Shown here: positions 36,631-44,734 of the stretch, piece by piece
How positions within the stretch are numbered: the stretch's first letter is position 1
Layout: each line of letters opens with the position of its first letter
Translations under genes and position numbers: made by a program
The notes under the pieces: model-generated
Database searches by the model: none
What the model saw: the letters and a program-made list of their open reading frames with translations, nothing else
What the model was told of the DNA's origin: nothing
Origin: Pseudomonas sp. R37(2017)
GTDB lineage: Bacteria > Pseudomonadota > Gammaproteobacteria > Pseudomonadales > Pseudomonadaceae
Direction: 5' to 3'
Assembly (NCBI RefSeq): GCF_002113375.1
Contig: NZ_NEHO01000001.1
Span: 577,685 to 641,684 of the forward strand
DNA length: 64,000 bases

Positions 36631-37260
36631 CTAGGCCTCGACCATGAACGGCGAAGGGTCACCGCAACCAACGCGAATGACTTCCGGCTCGCCGTCAGCG
36701 AGGTTGATCACGGTAGACGCCTTGATCCCGCCGAAGCCGCCATCGATGATCAGATCGACCTGGTGCTCGAGCAGCTGGCGCATTTCGTAAGGGTCGGTCA
36801 TCGGGTCGGTGTCGGGCGGGATGATCAGGGTCACGCTCATCAACGGCTCGCCCAGTTCTTCGAGCAACGCGAGGGCGATCGGATGGCTGGGCACCCGCAG
36901 GCCGATGGTGCGTTTTTTCGGGTGCAGCAACAGCCGCGGCACTTCGCGGGTGGCATTGAGAATAAACGTATAGGGCCCCGGCAGATGGGCCTTGAGCAAA
37001 CGAAACAGTCCAGTGTCGATCTTGGCGAACAGACCCAGTTGCGACAGATCGCTGCAAATCAGCGCGAAGTTGTGCTTTTCATCCAGCCCGCGCAAACGTC
37101 TCACGCGCTCGACAGCCACCCTGTCGCCGATCTGGCAACCAATGGCGTAGGAAGAGTCCGTGGGATAAATCACCACCCCGCCCTTGCGGATGATCTCGAC
37201 CGCCTGTTTGATCAGGCGCGCTTGCGGGTTTTCCGGATGAATCTGGAAAAATTGACTCAC
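36631..37260 (-). CDS. yciO: YciO-type Sua5/YrdC domain protein
   Basis: 209 residues from GTG at 37260, giving MSQFFQIHPENPQARLIKQA, nearly the start of E. coli YciO; AGGTAGAG lies just upstream. An ATG 13 codons earlier lacks a ribosome site. The YrdC fold shows VVIYPTDSSYAIGC, the LKAHLPGPYTFILNA strand and GLRVPSHPIALALL. Family members make threonylcarbamoyl-AMP for tRNA t6A; YciO is a paralog with an uncertain physiological role. It lies between trpH and scpA. Confidence 0.9.
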   Translation of the reverse strand: MSQFFQIHPENPQARLIKQAVEIIRKGGVVIYPTDSSYAIGCQIGDRVAVERVRRLRGLDEKHNFALICSDLSQLGLFAKIDTGLFRLLKAHLPGPYTFILNATREVPRLLLHPKKRTIGLRVPSHPIALALLEELGEPLMSVTLIIPPDTDPMTDPYEMRQLLEHQVDLIIDGGFGGIKASTVINLADGEPEVIRVGCGDPSPFMVEA

Positions 37261-37273
37261 ATTCTCTACCTGT

Positions 37274-38137
37274 TCAGACGGCGGCAATAACTGGGTCATG
37301 TTTGAATCGACACCATAGTGGTGGCAGATCCTCCGGGAGCGGCCGGTATTCACCGATCTCCGACCAGCCTCCAGGGCCATGAAAATCACTGCCGGCACTG
37401 ACCAGCAGACCGAACTCGCGGGCGAGAATGGCCAGGCTGCCCACTTGCTCGGCAGGCTGGTAACCATTGACCACTTCGATGGCGTGGCCCCCTGCTTGAA
37501 TATAGTCGGCAATCAGGCGACGACGCTTGCTTCGGGTGAATTCGTAGTGCCAGGGATGCGCCAGACTGACCCAGGCCTTGGCCGCACGCAGGGTTTCGAC
37601 GGTTTCCTCCAGGGTCGGCCAGTGCTGCTTGACGTCGCCCAGCTTGCCGGCGCCGAGCCATTTGCGGAACGCCTCGGCGCGGTCCTTGACGAACCCCTCG
37701 CGCACCATCCAGTCGGCGAAATGCGGGCGGGCTGGCGCGTTACCGCTGTCGCCCAGTTCGTGCTGGATCTCCCGGGCACCCTCCAGCGCCCCCGGCATGC
37801 CTTTGAGCGCCAGTTTGCGGCTGATTTCCTCGGAGCGCAGCCAGCGGCCATCATGCAATTTGGCGATGGCCTCGACCAACGGCGCGGCATTTACGTCAAA
37901 ACCGTAACCCAGGACATGAATGGTCGCGCCGCCCCAGGTGCAGGACAACTCGACGCCGTTGACCAGTTGCATCCCCAGCGCGGTCGCCGCCTGGCGGGCC
38001 TCATCGAGGCCTTCAAGGGTGTCGTGATCGGTCAGGGCCAGGACTCGCACGCCTTTCTCGAACGCCCGCGCCACCAGAACCGCAGGCGCCAGGGCGCCAT
38101 CGGAGGCCGTGCTATGGCAGTGCAAATCAACATTCAC
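37274..38137 (-). CDS. PHP-domain phosphoesterase, TrpH/RNase AM-like
   Basis: 287 residues from GTG at 38137 (MNVDLHCHSTASDGALAPA). The metal-binding PHP motifs are DLHCHSTASDG, ALTDHDTLEG, LAHPWHYEF and GSDFHGPGG. E. coli TrpH/YciV (Rnm) removes phosphate from 3',5'-bisphosphonucleotides and short RNA 5' ends. A TTG six codons earlier is an alternative start; GAGG is closer to ideal spacing for neither. It leads the yciO-scpAB run and is divergent from yciB. Confidence 0.9.
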   Translation of the reverse strand: MNVDLHCHSTASDGALAPAVLVARAFEKGVRVLALTDHDTLEGLDEARQAATALGMQLVNGVELSCTWGGATIHVLGYGFDVNAAPLVEAIAKLHDGRWLRSEEISRKLALKGMPGALEGAREIQHELGDSGNAPARPHFADWMVREGFVKDRAEAFRKWLGAGKLGDVKQHWPTLEETVETLRAAKAWVSLAHPWHYEFTRSKRRRLIADYIQAGGHAIEVVNGYQPAEQVGSLAILAREFGLLVSAGSDFHGPGGWSEIGEYRPLPEDLPPLWCRFKHDPVIAAV

Positions 38138-38224
38138 GGGGCTTTGTAACCTCAAATCAGCTGGCGCTATCGCGCGCCCATATGTTTGTTATTATGCCGC
38201 CACATCCTGCTTCTGGCTGCCACT

Positions 38225-38821
38225 GTGAAACAATTCATCGATTTCATCCCGCTCCTGCTGTTCTTCATCGTCTTCAAACTCGATCCCCGAGTGGTCGACA
38301 TTGCCGGCCACGAGGTAACTGTAGGCGGTATCTACAGCGCCACCGCCATGCTGATCATCAGCTCCCTGGTAGTCTACGGCACGCTGTTCATCAAACAGCG
38401 CAAGCTGGAAAAGAGCCAGTGGCTGACCCTGATCGCCTGCCTGGTCTTCGGCGGCCTGACCCTGGCCTTCCACAGCGAAACGTTCCTGAAATGGAAAGCC
38501 CCGGTGGTCAACTGGCTGTTCGCCCTGGCGTTCATTGGCAGCCACTTCGTCGGTGACAGCCTGCTGATCAAACGCATCATGGGCCACGCGTTGAGCTTGC
38601 CCGAGCCAGTCTGGACGCGCCTGAACATCGCCTGGATCGCCTTCTTCCTGTTTTGCGGCGCCGCCAACCTGTTTGTCGCGTTCACTTTCCAGAGCTACTG
38701 GGTCGACTTCAAGGTCTTCGGCAGCCTGGGCATGACTTTGCTGTTCCTGGTCGGCCAGGGCATCTACCTGTCCCGCCATCTGCACGATGCCGACACCACT
38801 ACGCCAAAAACCGAGGACTGA
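38225..38821 (+). CDS. yciB: Inner-membrane septation protein YciB (IspZ)
   Basis: 198 residues from GTG at 38225 ([20 protein letters not shown]), the conserved family start. There are five or six hydrophobic spans, with the signatures [19 protein letters not shown] and [20 protein letters not shown]. YciB is linked to cell-envelope synthesis and septation in enterobacteria. It is followed by yciI two bases later, the usual pairing. Confidence 0.93.
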   Translation: MKQFIDFIPLLLFFIVFKLDPRVVDIAGHEVTVGGIYSATAMLIISSLVVYGTLFIKQRKLEKSQWLTLIACLVFGGLTLAFHSETFLKWKAPVVNWLFALAFIGSHFVGDSLLIKRIMGHALSLPEPVWTRLNIAWIAFFLFCGAANLFVAFTFQSYWVDFKVFGSLGMTLLFLVGQGIYLSRHLHDADTTTPKTED

Positions 38822-38822
38822 C

Positions 38823-39122
38823 ATGCTTTACGCAATCATTGCCACAGACGTCGCCAACTCCCTGGAAGCCCGCCTGGCCGCACGGCCTGCACACCTCGAG
38901 CGCCTGCAAGTGCTCAAGGGCGAGGGTCGCATCGTTCTGGCCGGCCCACACCCGGCGGTCGACAGCAATGATCCGGGCGCGGCGGGTTTCACCGGCAGCC
39001 TGATCGTCGCCGAATTCGATTCCCTGAGTGCCGCCCAGGCCTGGGCCGACGCCGACCCGTACATCGCCGCAGGCGTCTACGCCAACGTTCTGGTCAAGCC
39101 GTTCAAGCAAGTCCTCCCGTAA
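38823..39122 (+). CDS. yciI: YciI-like protein
   Basis: 99 residues from ATG at 38823, with GAGGACTGAC upstream. The dimeric ferredoxin-like fold is recognised from [38 protein letters not shown] and the end [14 protein letters not shown], with the family His-Asp pair. Biochemical function is unknown. Operon with yciB. Confidence 0.92.
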   Translation: MLYAIIATDVANSLEARLAARPAHLERLQVLKGEGRIVLAGPHPAVDSNDPGAAGFTGSLIVAEFDSLSAAQAWADADPYIAAGVYANVLVKPFKQVLP

Positions 39123-39233
39123 TTCCCCCCCTGTGCGGTGAACCATATCGGTTCATCGCGTTCTCAATCGCTCATTATTCTCGTTTGCCGGCCGACAACT
39201 TGCCCAATACTCGTATTGGAATCAGGAGTCGCG

Positions 39234-39647
39234 ATGCGCAAGGGTCCGTTGTGTCTGATGTTGGTCACGTTGTCGATCGTGGCACCCGCCCACGGTGAAG
39301 ACGACGCCGAGAGTGGTAACTCGACGCCGCTGTCCCTGAGCGCCGGTAGCCAGATCACCGAGCTGCAGCAACGCTTGAAAGAAAGCGAACGGCAACGGGA
39401 AGAGCTGAGCAAACAATTGCAAACTGCCGATGGCGAACGCGAAAGTCCGCTGCTGGCCCGGCTGCGCCAGGAGAACCAGCGTTTGAAGCTGCAACTCAAG
39501 GAAGCCCAGGCCAGCAGTCCGCTGCCGCGCCTGCTGACCGACCAGCAACAATGGTTCGTCATTGGCGCCGGGGTAGCGCTATTGGCTCTGCTCTGCGGTA
39601 TCTTCGCCAGTGGAGCAAGTCGAAAACGTCGACAATGGCTAAATTGA
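39234..39647 (+). CDS. Membrane-anchored periplasmic coiled-coil protein
   Basis: 137 residues from ATG at 39234, with AGGAG five bases upstream. A Sec signal (MRKGPLCLMLVTLSIVAPAH, then GEDD) is followed by a coiled coil (about 45-105, ITELQQRLKESERQREELSK) and a C-terminal span (WFVIGAGVALLALLCGIFAS) with a basic end. The predicted topology puts the coiled coil in the periplasm. It stands eight bases before cpxR and in the same order as a P. aeruginosa gene of this locus, so a role with envelope stress sensing is possible but unproven. Confidence 0.8.
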   Translation: MRKGPLCLMLVTLSIVAPAHGEDDAESGNSTPLSLSAGSQITELQQRLKESERQREELSKQLQTADGERESPLLARLRQENQRLKLQLKEAQASSPLPRLLTDQQQWFVIGAGVALLALLCGIFASGASRKRRQWLN

Positions 39648-39654
39648 GTGAGTC

Positions 39655-40332
39655 ATGAGCGAGCTGTTACTTATTGATGATGACCAGGAGCTGTGTGAGC
39701 TCCTGAGCAGTTGGCTGGGTCAGGAAGGGTTTCAGGTACGTGCCTGTCACGACGGTCAGAGCGCCCGCCGAGCACTGGCCGAAACCGCCCCCGCGGCCGT
39801 GGTGCTGGATGTGATGTTGCCCGATGGCAGCGGCCTGGAATTGCTCAAACAGTTGCGCAGTGATCACCCGGACTTGCCGGTGCTGATGCTCTCCGCCCGG
39901 GGCGAGCCCCTGGACCGTATCCTCGGCCTGGAACTCGGCGCCGACGACTACCTGGCCAAACCCTGCGACCCTCGGGAACTGACGGCTCGCCTGCGCGCCG
40001 TCCTGCGCCGTAGCCACCCTGCGGCGGTGTCCAGCCAGATGGAACTGGGCGACCTGTGTTTCAGCCCGGTGCGCGGCGTGGTCAGCATCGACGAACAGGA
40101 ATTCACCCTCACTGTCTCCGAAAGCCGCCTGCTCGAAGCCCTGCTCAAGCAACCCGGCGAGCCCCTCGACAAACAGGAACTGGCGCAGATCGCCCTCGGC
40201 CGCAAGCTGACCCTGTACGACCGCAGCCTGGACATGCACGTCAGCAACCTGCGCAAGAAGATCGGCCCACACCCCGATGGCCGGCCGCGCATCGTGGCCC
40301 TGCGCAGCCGTGGTTACTACTACAGCCTGTAG
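39655..40332 (+). CDS. cpxR: OmpR-family response regulator CpxR
   Basis: 225 residues. The receiver domain has the acidic triad DDD at 8-10, phospho-acceptor Asp52 in VVLDVMLPDG, and lysine in GADDYLAKP. The C-terminal winged helix ends with SLDMHVSNLRKKIGPHPDGR. It should be phosphorylated by the kinase at 41143-42486. Genes between and around (a CpxP/Spy-like protein, TrkH downstream) match the P. aeruginosa cpxR region. A CpxR-type direct repeat lies just after the gene. Confidence 0.92.
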   Translation: MSELLLIDDDQELCELLSSWLGQEGFQVRACHDGQSARRALAETAPAAVVLDVMLPDGSGLELLKQLRSDHPDLPVLMLSARGEPLDRILGLELGADDYLAKPCDPRELTARLRAVLRRSHPAAVSSQMELGDLCFSPVRGVVSIDEQEFTLTVSESRLLEALLKQPGEPLDKQELAQIALGRKLTLYDRSLDMHVSNLRKKIGPHPDGRPRIVALRSRGYYYSL

Positions 40333-40359
40333 GCTTTGTCAGGTCGGCGGGAAAGCGTC

Positions 40360-40375
40360 TTTACCCAAGCTTTAC
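40360..40375 (-). promoter_or_regulatory. CpxR-type direct repeat before the CpxP-like gene
   Basis: TTTACCCAAGCTTTAC on the plus strand reads as GTAAA-N6-GTAAA on the minus strand, close to the CpxR box GTAAA-N5-GTAAA. It begins 28 bases after the cpxR stop and 83 bases before the CpxP-like start, suggesting CpxR control of that gene. Confidence 0.6.
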
Positions 40376-40457
40376 GCTCCGCTGACCGCCGCTGACCTTG
40401 ATCTGCGTAACCTGTACTCATCCGGAACGTACCGGGAACGAGACAAGGAGATACACC

Positions 40458-40907
40458 ATGCGCAAGACTCTTATCGCTCTGATGTTCGCAGCTGCCCTGC
40501 CGACCGTTGCCATGGCCATGCCTGAAGGCACCGGTCCCATGGATGGCCCGATGGACGGTTCACGCCACGGCGGTCAGATGCACGGCATGCACGGTAAAGG
40601 CCCCTACAGTCAGCTGGACCTGAGCCGCGAACAGCGCGAGCAGATCCGCAAGATCATGGGCGAGCAGATGCACGAGCGTAAGCAACTGGTCGAGAAGTAC
40701 CTGGAGAAACTCTCGCCAGCCGACCAGAAGGCGATGAAAGACGAAATGACCGCCAAGCGTCAGAAAGCAGAAGCAGACGTGCGTGCCGTGTTGAAACCGG
40801 ATCAACAGAAGAAATTCGACGAGATCCAGAAAAAACAGGCTGAGCGTCGCGCCGAGTGGGCTGAATTCAAGGCCTGGAAAGCGCAGCAACCGCAAAAAAC
40901 GCAATAA
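40458..40907 (+). CDS. CpxP/Spy-like periplasmic LTXXQ protein
   Basis: 149 residues from ATG at 40458 with AAGGAGATACACC upstream. A Sec signal peptide (MRKTLIALMFAAALPTVAMA) is followed by a His/Met/Gly-rich segment (HGGQMHGMHGKGPYSQ) that could bind metal, then a helical Spy/CpxP-type core (LDLSREQREQIRKIMGEQ; AVLKPDQQKKFDEIQKKQAE). Such proteins are periplasmic chaperones or feedback inhibitors of CpxA. It lies between cpxR and cpxA, with a CpxR-type box upstream. Confidence 0.88.
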   Translation: MRKTLIALMFAAALPTVAMAMPEGTGPMDGPMDGSRHGGQMHGMHGKGPYSQLDLSREQREQIRKIMGEQMHERKQLVEKYLEKLSPADQKAMKDEMTAKRQKAEADVRAVLKPDQQKKFDEIQKKQAERRAEWAEFKAWKAQQPQKTQ

Positions 40908-40920
40908 TGCGCTAACTCCG

Positions 40921-40947
40921 GACCCAACGGCCATGCACCGTTGGGTC
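40921..40947 (+). terminator. Terminator-like hairpin after the CpxP-like gene
   Basis: GACCCAACGG and CCGTTGGGTC form a 10-base perfect stem with a 7-base loop, 13 bases after the stop. It is not followed by a T-run (TGACACC), so it may act as an RNA-stabilising or partial terminator before cpxA. Confidence 0.5.
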
Positions 40948-40965
40948 TGACACCACCCTACTCAC

Positions 40966-41114
40966 TGTGGGAGAGCTTGTGTGGCGAGGGGGCTTGCCCC
41001 CGTTGGGTCGCGAAGCGGCCCCGGCATTTCAACGTTAAACCGCATGTGACGGGTTTACGACTGCTTCGCAGCCGAACGGGGGCAAGCCCCCCTCGCCACA
41101 AGCTCGCTCCCACA
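40966..41114. repeat. Long imperfect inverted repeat (second REP-type family) between the CpxP-like gene and cpxA
   Basis: About 50-base arms, TGTGGGAG...GCGAGGGGGCTTGCCCCCG and its complement, enclose roughly 45 bases. Each arm has its own GGGGGCTTGCCCCC palindrome. The outer ends resemble the GTGGGAG ends of the other REP doublets, but the core differs, so it is a different family. It separates cpxA from the rest of the cluster. Confidence 0.85.
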
Positions 41115-41142
41115 TGGATTTGTGATCGTTTGAGGATTTTCC

Positions 41143-42486
41143 GTGCGTTCATTGTTCTGGCGTATCCTGGCCAGCTTCTGGCTGGCCATCGCTCTGGTTG
41201 CAGGGCTTTCCATCCTGCTCGGGCACATGCTCAACCAGGACGCATGGATTCTCAGCCGTCACCCGGGCCTCAACACGCTGGCCGAACAGTGGACACAGAC
41301 CTACGAAAGCCAGGGCGAAGACGCCGCCCAGGACATACTCCAGCAACGCAAACGCCAGTATCACATCGACGTTCAGGTGTTCAACGAGAGTGGCGACCCG
41401 GTGGTGCGCGGTACCTTCCCGAGACGTGCGGCGGCCTTTGAGGCCCGCCAGACCAACGAGGACCGGCGCCTGCCCTGGCGGCGTCTGACGGATGAGTTCA
41501 CCAGTGAAAAAACCGGCGACACCTTCCTGTTCATCTACCGCATTCCGCACCCGGAACTGGATGCCTGGCACCGCGAGAGCCTGCTCTGGCCGCTGAGTGC
41601 CCTGGGGATCGCCCTGGTGGTGCTGACCCTGTTCAGCCTGCTGGTGACCTTTTCCATCACTCGCCCGCTCAGCCGTCTGCGCGGCGCGGTGCATGACCTG
41701 GGCCAAACCACCTATCAACAGAACAGCCTGGTCAAGCTGGCCAACCGTCGCGACGAGTTTGGCGTGCTGGCCAACGACTTCAACCGCATGGGCGCGCGCC
41801 TGCAAAGCCTGATTGGCAGTCAGCGACAACTGCTGCGCGACGTCTCCCACGAACTGCGCTCGCCTCTCGCCCGCCTGCGTATCGCGCTGGCGCTCGCCGA
41901 ACGGGCCGGGCCACAGGAACGGGAACAACTATGGCCGCGCCTGACCCGCGAGTGCGACCGACTGGAAGCGCTGATCAGCGAAATCCTGGTGCTGGCGCGG
42001 GTCGATTCCGATAACGCCAGTGCCGAAGAGGTGGATCTGAATGCCTTGCTCATCACCTTGCAGAAGGATGCGCAACTCGGCTCCCCCGAGCAGCTCGTGC
42101 ACCTCGAAGCCGAGCCGCAACTGAACCTGAAAGGCTGGCCGACCATGATCGAACGGGCCGTCGACAATTTGCTGCGCAATGCCCAGCGTTTCAATCCGGT
42201 GGGTGGCCTGCCAATCGAAATGCAGGCGCTGCGTCAGGGTGAGCGGATCGTCGTGACCGTGCGCGATCACGGACCTGGAGTCAGCGCCGAATACTTGAGT
42301 CAGCTCGGTGAGCCGTTTTATCGGGCACCGGGGCAGACAGCGGCCGGACACGGCCTGGGCCTGGCCATTGCCCGGCGAGCGGCGGAGCGACATGGCGGTA
42401 GCCTGATGCTGGCCAATCACCCGGAGGGCGGGTTTATTGCCAGCCTGGAATTGCCTCTCGTACCAGGAGCAGTGGTACAACCCTGA
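41143..42486 (+). CDS. cpxA: Sensor histidine kinase CpxA
   Basis: 447 residues from GTG at 41143 (MRSLFWRILASFWLAIALVA). Two membrane spans (about 7-28 and 150-171) enclose a periplasmic sensor domain. HAMP follows, then the H-box RDVSHELRSPLARLRIALAL with phospho-acceptor His236, an N-box (VDNLLRNAQRFNP) and G-boxes (VRDHGPGVS, HGLGLAIARR). It senses envelope stress and phosphorylates CpxR. It starts 235 bases after the CpxP-like gene, beyond a long inverted repeat. Confidence 0.93.
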   Translation: MRSLFWRILASFWLAIALVAGLSILLGHMLNQDAWILSRHPGLNTLAEQWTQTYESQGEDAAQDILQQRKRQYHIDVQVFNESGDPVVRGTFPRRAAAFEARQTNEDRRLPWRRLTDEFTSEKTGDTFLFIYRIPHPELDAWHRESLLWPLSALGIALVVLTLFSLLVTFSITRPLSRLRGAVHDLGQTTYQQNSLVKLANRRDEFGVLANDFNRMGARLQSLIGSQRQLLRDVSHELRSPLARLRIALALAERAGPQEREQLWPRLTRECDRLEALISEILVLARVDSDNASAEEVDLNALLITLQKDAQLGSPEQLVHLEAEPQLNLKGWPTMIERAVDNLLRNAQRFNPVGGLPIEMQALRQGERIVVTVRDHGPGVSAEYLSQLGEPFYRAPGQTAAGHGLGLAIARRAAERHGGSLMLANHPEGGFIASLELPLVPGAVVQP

Positions 42487-42489
42487 CCC

Positions 42490-42580
42490 TTGTGGGAGCG
42501 AGCCTGCTCGCGAAAGCGGTGGGTCTGATACTTCAATGCCGGATGTGTCGACCTCTTCGCGAGCAGGCTCGCTCCCACAG
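42490..42580. repeat. REP doublet (REPIN) after cpxA
   Basis: Inverted GTGGGAGCGAGCCTGCTCGC copies flank about 40 bases, located in the roughly 105-base gap between convergent cpxA and the nitroreductase gene. Confidence 0.9.
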
Positions 42581-42591
42581 GTTTTGCGGTG

Positions 42592-43158
42592 TCAGGCTTT
42601 TCCCGGCCAGGCGCTGACAAACTCGGTCAGGTCGACTTTGTCGGCCACACGCGGCTCTTTCTGCGGCGTGCCCAGATACAGGAAAGCAATCACCTCTTCC
42701 CCCTCCGCCAGCCCCAAGCCCTTGGCCACATGGGGCGAGTACGCCAGGTCACCGGTACGCCACACCGCCCCGATGCCCTGCGCATAGGCCGCGAGCAAAA
42801 TCCCGTGGGCCGCACAGCCCGCCGCCAGCCGTTGCTCGGACTTGGGATACTTGACGTGATCCTGCACGCGAGCGATCACCACCACCACCAGCGGTGCCCG
42901 CAGCGGACCATTGCGCGCCTTGTCGATGGCCGCTTCGCTGACTTCGCTGTCCGAAAGCTTCGCCGCTTCGGCCAGCAATTCGCCCATTTGCTCACGTGCC
43001 GCACCTTCTACCGTCAGGAAACGCCAAGGCTGCAAGTGACCGTGATCCGGGGCACGCATGGCGGCGCCAAACAGCACTTCGCGCTGCTCGGCAGTGGGTG
43101 CAGGATCAATCAGTCGTGGAACGGAAACACGGTTGAGCAAAGCGTCGAGAGCCTGCAT
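42592..43158 (-). CDS. YdjA-like nitroreductase family protein
   Basis: 188 residues, the size of the YdjA subgroup of FMN nitroreductases. FMN-contact signatures are MRAPDHGHLQPWRFLTVEG near the start and AAGCAAHGILLAAYAQGIGA. It ends ADKVDLTEFVSAWPGKA. It probably uses NAD(P)H to reduce small nitro or quinone compounds; the real substrate is unknown. CAGGAGGTAG precedes the ATG. It is convergent with cpxA. Confidence 0.9.
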   Translation of the reverse strand: MQALDALLNRVSVPRLIDPAPTAEQREVLFGAAMRAPDHGHLQPWRFLTVEGAAREQMGELLAEAAKLSDSEVSEAAIDKARNGPLRAPLVVVVIARVQDHVKYPKSEQRLAAGCAAHGILLAAYAQGIGAVWRTGDLAYSPHVAKGLGLAEGEEVIAFLYLGTPQKEPRVADKVDLTEFVSAWPGKA

Positions 43159-43279
43159 CGGCTACCTCCTGAAAAATTTGTGCGGCTATTCTAGCTGTAA
43201 CTGCCGCGGCAGTGCCGGTTTACATGCCCTGCCTCGCGGGTAGAATGGCGACCTTTCCACTATCAGCCGAGCGGACCTC

Positions 43280-44734
43280 ATGGCGTTGCCGACCTTACGG
43301 ATCATTGGTTTCATCATCGGCATCTTCCTGATCACGCTGGCGATCTCCATGGTCATCCCCATGGCCACGCTGGTCATTTTCGAGCGTACCAGCGACCTGC
43401 CATCATTCCTCTGGGCCAGCATGATCACCTTTGTCGCCGGTTTGGCGCTGGTGATTCCGGGGCGCCCCGAACACATTCACCTGCGCCCCCGGGACATGTA
43501 CCTGCTGACTGTCAGCAGCTGGCTGGTGGTGTGCATCTTCGCCGCACTGCCGTTCCTGCTGACCCAGCACATCAGCTACACCGATTCATTCTTCGAAAGC
43601 ATGTCCGGCATCACCGCCACTGGCGCAACCGTGCTCAGCGGCCTGGACACCATGTCCCCCGGCATCCTGATGTGGCGCTCACTGCTGCACTGGCTCGGCG
43701 GCATCGGCTTCATCGGCATGGCGGTGGCAATCCTGCCGCTCTTGCGCATCGGTGGCATGCGGCTGTTCCAGACCGAATCGTCTGACCGCTCGGAAAAAGT
43801 CATGCCCCGCTCGCACATGGTGGCGCGGCTGATCGTGGCGACCTACGTCGGCATTACCATTGTCGGCAGCCTGGCGTTCTGGTGGGCCGGGATGAGCCTG
43901 TTCGACGCCATCAACCACGCGATGTCGGCGATTTCCACGGGCGGCTTCTCCACCTCCGACCAGTCCTTGGCCAAGTGGCAGCAACCGGCGGTGCATTGGG
44001 TCGCGATCGTCATCATGATTCTCGGTGCCCTGCCGTTCACCCTGTATGTCGCCACGTTGCGTGGTAACCGTCGGGCGCTGATCAAGGATGAACAGGTTCA
44101 AGGCCTGATCGGCATGCTGCTGGTGACCTGGCTGGTGCTCGGTACCTGGTATTGGTGGACGACCCAGCTGCATTGGCTGGAGGCGTTGCGGCACGTGGCG
44201 CTGAACGTGACGTCGGTAGTGACCACCACCGGTTTTGCACTGGGGGACTACAGCCTGTGGGGCAATTTCTCGCTGATGCTGTTCTTCTACCTGGGGTTTG
44301 TCGGCGGTTGCTCCGGCTCGACCGCGGGGGGCATCAAGATTTTCCGCTTCCAGGTCGCCTACATCCTGCTCAAGGCCAACCTTAACCAGTTGATTCACCC
44401 CCGCGCGGTGATCAAGCAGAAGTACAACGGTCACCGTCTCGACGAAGAAATCGTGCGCTCGATCCTGACCTTTTCGTTTTTCTTTGCAATCACCATCTGT
44501 GTGATTGCGCTGCTGCTGTCGCTGCTCGGCGTAGACTGGATGACCGCCCTCACCGGCGCGGCCAGTACCGTGTCCGGTGTCGGCCCGGGGCTGGGCGAAA
44601 CCATCGGCCCGGCGGGCAACTTCGCCACCCTGCCGGACGCCGCCAAGTGGATTCTGTCGTTCGGCATGCTGCTGGGCCGACTGGAAATCATCACTGTGTT
44701 TGTGCTGTGCATTCCGGCATTTTGGCGTCATTGA
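43280..44734 (+). CDS. trkH: Trk potassium uptake protein TrkH
   Basis: 484 residues. The four pore repeats with their selectivity-filter glycines are recognisable: GITATGATVLSG, AISTGGFSTSD, VVTTTGFALGDY and TVSGVGPGLGE. Also typical is LLHWLGGIGFIGMAVAILPL. It forms the K+ channel-like pore gated by TrkA. The 3' end overlaps the convergent AraC-type gene by 44 bases. Confidence 0.95.
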   Translation: MALPTLRIIGFIIGIFLITLAISMVIPMATLVIFERTSDLPSFLWASMITFVAGLALVIPGRPEHIHLRPRDMYLLTVSSWLVVCIFAALPFLLTQHISYTDSFFESMSGITATGATVLSGLDTMSPGILMWRSLLHWLGGIGFIGMAVAILPLLRIGGMRLFQTESSDRSEKVMPRSHMVARLIVATYVGITIVGSLAFWWAGMSLFDAINHAMSAISTGGFSTSDQSLAKWQQPAVHWVAIVIMILGALPFTLYVATLRGNRRALIKDEQVQGLIGMLLVTWLVLGTWYWWTTQLHWLEALRHVALNVTSVVTTTGFALGDYSLWGNFSLMLFFYLGFVGGCSGSTAGGIKIFRFQVAYILLKANLNQLIHPRAVIKQKYNGHRLDEEIVRSILTFSFFFAITICVIALLLSLLGVDWMTALTGAASTVSGVGPGLGETIGPAGNFATLPDAAKWILSFGMLLGRLEIITVFVLCIPAFWRH

